The translations under genes were made by a program, and so were the position numbers. Below the pieces are notes generated by a model that was not told where the DNA came from, did not search any database, and saw nothing but the letters and a program-made list of their open reading frames with translations. Positions 5,232 through 7,160 of a stretch of DNA of 7,160 bases are shown one piece after another; position 1 is the first letter of the stretch; each line of letters begins with the position of its first letter. Where the stretch lies: assembly GCA_037135095.1 (NCBI GenBank), contig JBAXKZ010000039.1:1-7160 (forward strand). Direction: 5' to 3'. This DNA comes from CAIMZW01 sp037135095. Its GTDB lineage: Bacteria; Actinomycetota; Actinomycetes; Nanopelagicales; Nanopelagicaceae.

Positions 5232-6656
5232 TTAAATCTCAACTCCGATGTACTTGGTCTCCAAGAACTCGTGAATTCCAGCAAAGCCACCTTCGCGGCC
5301 TAGGCCAGATTGCTTGACGCCACCGAATGGTGCTGCGGGGTCTGATACCAAGCCACGGTTAATTGCGATCATTCCGGCTTCAAGTGCTTCGGCGGTGCGA
5401 ACTGCACGACCTAGCTCGCCGGAATAAACATAAGCAATAAGACCGTAAACGGTGTCGTTGGCCATCGCAATTGCTTCTTCGTCGGTATCAAAGATTACGA
5501 CTGGTGCGACTGGTCCAAAGATTTCTTGTTGCAGAATTGGGTTGTTCTTTTCAACAGTAAGGACTGTTGCTGGATAGAAGGCACCTTCACCTGCTGGAAC
5601 GGCGCCACCAAGATTAACCTTTGCACCATCGGCAACTGAAGCATCGACAAGTTCGGCAATCTTGTTGCGCTCTTTGAGCGAAACGCTGGCACCCAGTTGT
5701 GCACCTTCTTCTAATCCTGGAGCCAACTTCAAAGCGCCCATGGCAGCGCTGAACTTAGTGATGAATTCTTCAGAGACTTTGCGAGCAACATAGATTCGGT
5801 TAGCAGCGGTACATGCGGCGCCACCGTTACGCATCTTTGCCAGCATTGCGCCCTTGACTGCTTCATCAATGTTTGCATCATCAAGAACTAGGAATGGCGC
5901 ATTGCCGCCGAGCTCCATAGATGTTCGAACAACATTGTCTGACGCTTCGCGAAGCAAAATCCGACCAACTTCAGTTGAACCAGTGAATGAAAGATTGCGA
6001 ACTCGAGGATCGTGGAGCATCTTCGAAATCATTGCACCAGTCTTTTGTGGGAGCACATAGTTAACGACGCCCTTTGGCACGCCAGCGCGCTCGAGGATGT
6101 CGATGATGTACAACGCTGTTAATGGAGTTTCAGTAGCTGGCTTCAAAATTACCGTGCAACCAGCTGCGAGCGCGGGACCGATCTTTCGAGTAGCCATGCC
6201 TGCTGGAAAATTCCAGGGGGTAATGAGGAGCGAGACACCAATCGGCTGATGGGTCACCAAAATCCGCTTGTCACCATTAGGCGCCATACGGAAATCTCCG
6301 GGGGTGCGGACCGCTTCTTCGGAGAACCAACGGAAGAACTCGGCAGCATAGGCAACTTCACCTTTGGCATCAGAGAAGACTTTGCCGTTCTCCATTGAAA
6401 TGATCTTCGCGATCTGGTCGGACTCCGCAATCATCAACTCGAAGGCTTTGCGCAGGATTTCAGCGCGAACTCGAGGGGCGGTTTTGGCCCAGGCGGGAAA
6501 GGCGCGGTGCGCGGCCTCAACCGCGGCATCACATTGAGCGTCGCTGGCGGTAGCCACCTCGGCAATTACTGCCCCCGTGCTGGGGTCAATTACTGGGATG
6601 TAAGCGTCGCCCTTAACCCAGGCGCCGTCAATGTAAAGGTCGGTTTTTAGTTGCAT
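5232..6656 (-). CDS. gabD: Succinate-semialdehyde dehydrogenase-type aldehyde dehydrogenase (GabD-like)
   Basis: This cytoplasmic enzyme oxidises an aldehyde to an acid with NAD(P)+; the most likely reaction is succinate semialdehyde to succinate, the last step of the GABA shunt. From ATG 6656 it has 474 aa, close to the family's usual length of about 480. Visible family motifs are ITPWNFP (145-151, with oxyanion Asn149), LKPATETP (171-178, with Lys172), SFTGSTEVGR (223-232), ELGGNAPF (248-255, with general base Glu248), the catalytic Cys282 in NGGAACTAANR, EIFGP (378-382) and PFGGVKQSGLGREGG near the C-terminus. Thr175 occupies the place of the ribose-binding Glu of NAD-specific ALDHs, which would allow NADP. 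ATG 6656 is chosen over an upstream TTG at 6698 because the family begins near it and a -10 box lies six bases before it. No transaminase gene is in view, so the exact semialdehyde is inferred. Confidence 0.85.
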   Translation of the reverse strand: MQLKTDLYIDGAWVKGDAYIPVIDPSTGAVIAEVATASDAQCDAAVEAAHRAFPAWAKTAPRVRAEILRKAFELMIAESDQIAKIISMENGKVFSDAKGEVAYAAEFFRWFSEEAVRTPGDFRMAPNGDKRILVTHQPIGVSLLITPWNFPAGMATRKIGPALAAGCTVILKPATETPLTALYIIDILERAGVPKGVVNYVLPQKTGAMISKMLHDPRVRNLSFTGSTEVGRILLREASDNVVRTSMELGGNAPFLVLDDANIDEAVKGAMLAKMRNGGAACTAANRIYVARKVSEEFITKFSAAMGALKLAPGLEEGAQLGASVSLKERNKIAELVDASVADGAKVNLGGAVPAGEGAFYPATVLTVEKNNPILQQEIFGPVAPVVIFDTDEEAIAMANDTVYGLIAYVYSGELGRAVRTAEALEAGMIAINRGLVSDPAAPFGGVKQSGLGREGGFAGIHEFLETKYIGVEI

Positions 6657-6662
6657 TAAAGA

Positions 6663-6668
6663 AGCATA
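6663..6668 (-). promoter_or_regulatory. Likely -10 element (TATGCT) of the leaderless aldehyde dehydrogenase gene
   Basis: TATGCT on the minus strand fits TAnnnT and ends exactly six bases before ATG 6656, so the mRNA would begin at the start codon. No Shine-Dalgarno lies at a usable distance from that ATG. A weak -35 (TTTACT) lies about 15 bp upstream. Confidence 0.5.
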
Positions 6669-6669
6669 C

Positions 6670-6681
6670 GCTTGGCCAAGC
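6670..6681. promoter_or_regulatory. 12-bp perfect palindrome, candidate operator
   Basis: GCTTGGCCAAGC is its own reverse complement. It lies one base upstream of the proposed -10 box of the aldehyde dehydrogenase gene, in the promoter spacer, where a bound repressor would block RNA polymerase. A further CAAG follows at 6682-6685. There is no direct evidence for the binding protein. Confidence 0.4.
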
Positions 6682-6705
6682 CAAGTAAAATCCTCCAATA
6701 TCTAA

Positions 6706-6721
6706 GTGAAAGCAATTTCAC
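6706..6721. promoter_or_regulatory. Inverted repeat GTGAAA-N4-TTTCAC, candidate operator
   Basis: This is a perfect 16-bp interrupted palindrome between the divergent aldehyde dehydrogenase and transporter genes, 38 bp before GTG 6760. The size and symmetry suit a dimeric helix-turn-helix regulator. It is not followed by a T-run, so it is not a terminator. Confidence 0.4.
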
Positions 6722-6759
6722 ATTTTGTCGGAGACTAGCCAGAGAAGAGTGCAGCGGCC

Positions 6760-7160
6760 GTGCCTAAATCTTGGACTGATGACGCCCCAGAACCGATGGC
6801 GCTACAAGAACATGCCCACCTGAAGGACCCGCTTCTATACAAGGTAAAGAAGTCGCTCCTGGGTAACCCACTCAACCGCCACAGCCTTTCGCACCAGCGG
6901 CTCAGCAAGCGCTTTGCCTTGGGAATCCTCTCCTCGGACTGCATCTCCTCCTCCGCTTATGGCAGTGAACAGATCCTCTTGGCCTTGCTCCCAGCTTTCG
7001 GACTTTCGGCCTTCAGTATTTTGATGCCGATGACCCTCGTGGTCTTGGCCGTGCTTGTAATCATCACCTTTTCGTATCGTGAAGTCGTGCAGATTTACAC
7101 CAAGTCCGGCGGCGCTTATGTTGTCTCCAGAGATAACTTAGGTCCCGTTATCGCGCAGAT
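6760..7160 (+). CDS. KimA-type APC-superfamily potassium transporter, N-terminal part (cut by window end)
   Basis: This membrane protein probably imports K+ with protons, like Bacillus subtilis KimA (YdaO). The first 133 codons are present and the gene runs off the right edge. Residues 33-45 (LLGNPLNRHSLSH) and GILSSDCISSSAYGSEQILL (55-74) match the KimA start almost motif for motif. Asp60 and Tyr67 take the places of KimA Asp36 and Tyr43, which I recall as K+-site residues. Two hydrophobic helices follow (about 72-86 and 88-105), then SYREVVQIYTKSGGAYVVSRDNLG (105-128), again the KimA pattern. GTG 6760 is preferred, with a weak GAGAAGAG ten bases upstream; ATG 6796 is a possible later start. 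An in-frame stop at 6736 limits extension. It is divergent from the aldehyde dehydrogenase. An unspecialised amino-acid permease of the same superfamily is the main alternative. Confidence 0.85.
   Translation, partial: MPKSWTDDAPEPMALQEHAHLKDPLLYKVKKSLLGNPLNRHSLSHQRLSKRFALGILSSDCISSSAYGSEQILLALLPAFGLSAFSILMPMTLVVLAVLVIITFSYREVVQIYTKSGGAYVVSRDNLGPVIAQ

Noticed and set aside
5495..6060. Short open frames on both strands inside the dehydrogenase gene
   Set aside because: They are shadows of the clearly conserved aldehyde dehydrogenase frame.
6657..6698. Longer dehydrogenase start at TTG 6698 adding 14 residues
   Set aside because: TTG is a rare start and no ribosome binding site lies before it. 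The extra residues do not resemble the family, and the proposed -10 box falls inside them. ATG 6656 fits the family N-terminus better.
1..7160. CRISPR array, insertion sequence or transposase
   Set aside because: No regularly spaced direct repeats, no terminal inverted repeats flanking a gene, and no transposase motifs are visible on either strand.

Overview
The window looks chromosomal and comes from a member of the Actinomycetota with moderate-to-low GC, probably a planktonic or streamlined lineage (for example Nanopelagicales-like). This taxonomic reading is inference. It rests on a SigE-type ECF sigma factor, several apparently leaderless genes with a -10 element next to the ATG, and proline/threonine-rich secreted proteins with a Cys-pair module that I associate with actinobacterial exported proteins.

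Layout: (1) Positions 1-54 are the 3' half of tRNA-Ser(GGA), followed by a visibly AT-rich stretch with one unrecognised 128-aa gene (199-585, +). A strong bidirectional terminator (705-736) closes this part. (2) Three minus-strand genes follow, read from 2861 down to 753: an ECF sigma factor, a translationally coupled single-pass membrane protein that is a candidate anti-sigma factor, and a secreted protein with a helical N-terminal region and a fibronectin-III-like C-terminus. (3) Divergent from the sigma gene is a 741-aa secreted zinc-metallopeptidase-like protein (2996-5221, +). It carries two short Cys-pair/Trp modules and, by eye, two tandem copies of a gluzincin-like domain; only the first keeps HExxH plus the downstream Glu. 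(4) Convergent with it, 10 bp away, is a succinate-semialdehyde-type aldehyde dehydrogenase (5232-6656, -). (5) Divergent from that is the start of a KimA-type APC-superfamily potassium transporter (6760 to the window end, +), cut off by the window edge.

How they may work together: the sigma/membrane-protein pair beside two exported proteins suggests a cell-envelope signalling module. The membrane protein would hold or release the sigma factor, and the sigma factor may control the adjacent secreted peptidase-like protein and the FN3-like protein. The sequence supports this as a hypothesis only. The aldehyde dehydrogenase and potassium transporter are ordinary metabolic and homeostasis genes; their shared intergenic region holds two clean palindromes that could be operators.
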